A stretch of 64,000 nt of DNA, taken from positions 6,309,501 to 6,373,500 of the forward strand of contig CM029122.1 of the NCBI GenBank assembly GCA_016859345.1. The letters run 5' to 3'. This DNA comes from Istiophorus platypterus (Eukaryota > Chordata > Actinopteri > Istiophoriformes > Istiophoridae). Below are positions 62,851 to 64,000 of this stretch, piece after piece. Both the position numbers and the translations under genes were made by a program. How positions within the stretch are numbered: the first letter of the stretch is position 1; each line of letters starts with the position of its first letter. Under the pieces are notes generated by a model. That model had not been told where the DNA came from and ran no database searches. It saw only the letters and a list, made by a program, of their open reading frames with translations.

Positions 62851-64000
62851 ATAAAGTAAAAGTAAATACCACAGTGCAGCCTGTTGGGGTGAAGCTAAGT
62901 TTACTGTTGTGTTATTCATTATTTTTTTCTGTAAAATCTAAACCTGCGATGCAATGAAAAACTAACTCAATGAGTTATCAATACTTAATCAATACTTATC
63001 AACACTTTATCTCGCCTGAATGTCTCTGTGCAAGAGAATAAACCTTCTACCACCAGGTGAATTTACAGTAACTATCAGCTGAATCCAGTGAGATCAGGCA
63101 CATTAGCAGTGATGTCTATTTATGTGTATTGATCCATTAATAGAACTATATGGATCATTTTTTTTCATGTTGTGTAAAATGAAATTGACTGAGTTGGTTA
63201 TAGAAGCAAAACCTCTTTGCGGTGTGCAGGTTATATTTTATTTCTGTTTTATTAAGCGCTTCATAATTGAGACAGAAACTGTTTCGTTTGTAAGAACTTG
63301 TATTGTTTTCTGTCAAATGTCCTTCACTGTTTGCCTTTTTTTTTGCATAATGTTCCATCTGTTCTGAGCACTTGTACATTCATGACACAAATATACAAAA
63401 ATGATACCACCAGTACTGTTACTTTCATTAAAGAAGAATAAAGCAGGGAACAACTTTGTTATATCTGGATAAAAGGAATGAAAGTGATAAAAGTGCTGTT
63501 GAGTGAACTGTAATCAACATATATTACATATGTTACTATATTAGATATATTACTACCCAAAGGTACAATGTTAATTTCAATGTGTCAGTTAAAACTTTGT
63601 GTTTTTCAGGGAGAAAAGAGGGAAGCAAATGGTTACAATTTCTTTTTTGACACTAAGATCTTTCTGATCCCGTCTCACCACCATCACCATCACCAGTAGG
63701 TGGGTTTTTTTTTTCAGTTTTAATTTATCTTGCCACTCTTCCGGTGTGAAAAACCTACTTGAAAGTGGTCATTTGGGACAGAGCTCTTCACCCTCACAGA
63801 TTTCTGCCTCTATCGGACCAAAGATCAGCAGACGGCTACGGACGACACGTCAAAAAAGGTTCAAACCCAGGATGTTACATAAATGGTCGGGAGGAGTCTT
63901 AAACTTCCTTAAAGAGCATCCGTTGAGTTCTGCATTAAATATTGGGCTTTTCAAGTAAAAACAGGGCATTTTTAATTACAAAACCAATCAAAATTAGAAA
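62851..64000. other. Intergenic or 3' region of an unknown gene
   Basis: AT-rich. Contains the His-run block at 63610-63699 and an open frame at 63746-63958 (for example SGGVLNFLKEHPLSS) without recognisable similarity. No further elements identified. Confidence 0.5.
63610..63699 (+). other. Exon-like terminal block with a six-His run
   Basis: After acceptor gtgtttttcag, an open block reads EKREANGYNFFFDTKIFLIP then S-H6-Q-stop. I do not recognise it. It might be the last exon of the same unknown plus-strand gene as 59164-59241, but no joining exons are secure. Confidence 0.3.

Noticed and set aside
1..64000. CRISPR arrays, operons, prophage or bacterial mobile systems
   Set aside because: No regularly spaced direct repeats or prokaryotic gene organisation; everything is consistent with fish nuclear DNA.

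Overview
This window is nuclear DNA from a ray-finned fish, most probably a percomorph teleost. The evidence is short exons with GT-AG introns, dense (CA)n/(TG)n, (AAT)n and homopolymer tracts, Tc1/mariner relics of the kind common in fish, and several interspersed repeats that I recognise from percomorph genomes. There is no bacterial-style gene organisation. Nearly all long open frames are chance frames or microsatellite translations. The real genes were rebuilt exon by exon from splice sites, reading phase and protein-family similarity.

Layout from left to right. (1) 1-20369, minus strand: the first four coding exons of slc49a4 (dirc2), a lysosomal 12-TM MFS transporter; the remaining exons lie beyond the left edge. 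(2) About 20370-20740: a CpG-rich bidirectional promoter with NRF1-, YY1-, ETS- and CACGTG-type motifs. (3) 20741-34872, plus strand: hspbap1, a JmjC-domain protein, complete in seven coding exons (494 aa) with a predicted non-coding first exon. (4) 34873-37440: the convergent 3' ends of hspbap1 and slc15a2. (5) 37441-58361, minus strand: a complete proton-coupled oligopeptide transporter, best called slc15a2 (PepT2), in 22 coding exons. The summed length is 708 aa and every exon junction keeps frame. (6) 58362-64000: a CpG-rich promoter region, then repeat-rich DNA with an imperfect 1-1.5 kb direct duplication and a few exon-like blocks of an unrecognised gene.

The most notable observation is a recent tandem duplication of about 1.08 kb inside slc15a2. 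It duplicates a whole 36-nt, phase 0-0 exon with both splice sites intact, so the mRNA could carry the 12-codon block once or twice without a frameshift. Other points of interest are an intact-looking tRNA-Val(UAC) gene antisense in an slc15a2 intron, a coding (GAC)8 tract giving an eight-Asp run in the transporter tail, a perfect 17-bp-arm hairpin in an slc49a4 intron, and a MITE-like element with inverted repeats of roughly 120 bp.

The genes do not form a pathway. slc49a4 and hspbap1 share a promoter and are also head-to-head neighbours in human (3q21). SLC15A2 lies on the same human chromosome arm but further away, which supports the PepT2 assignment and suggests that the intervening mammalian genes are elsewhere in this fish.
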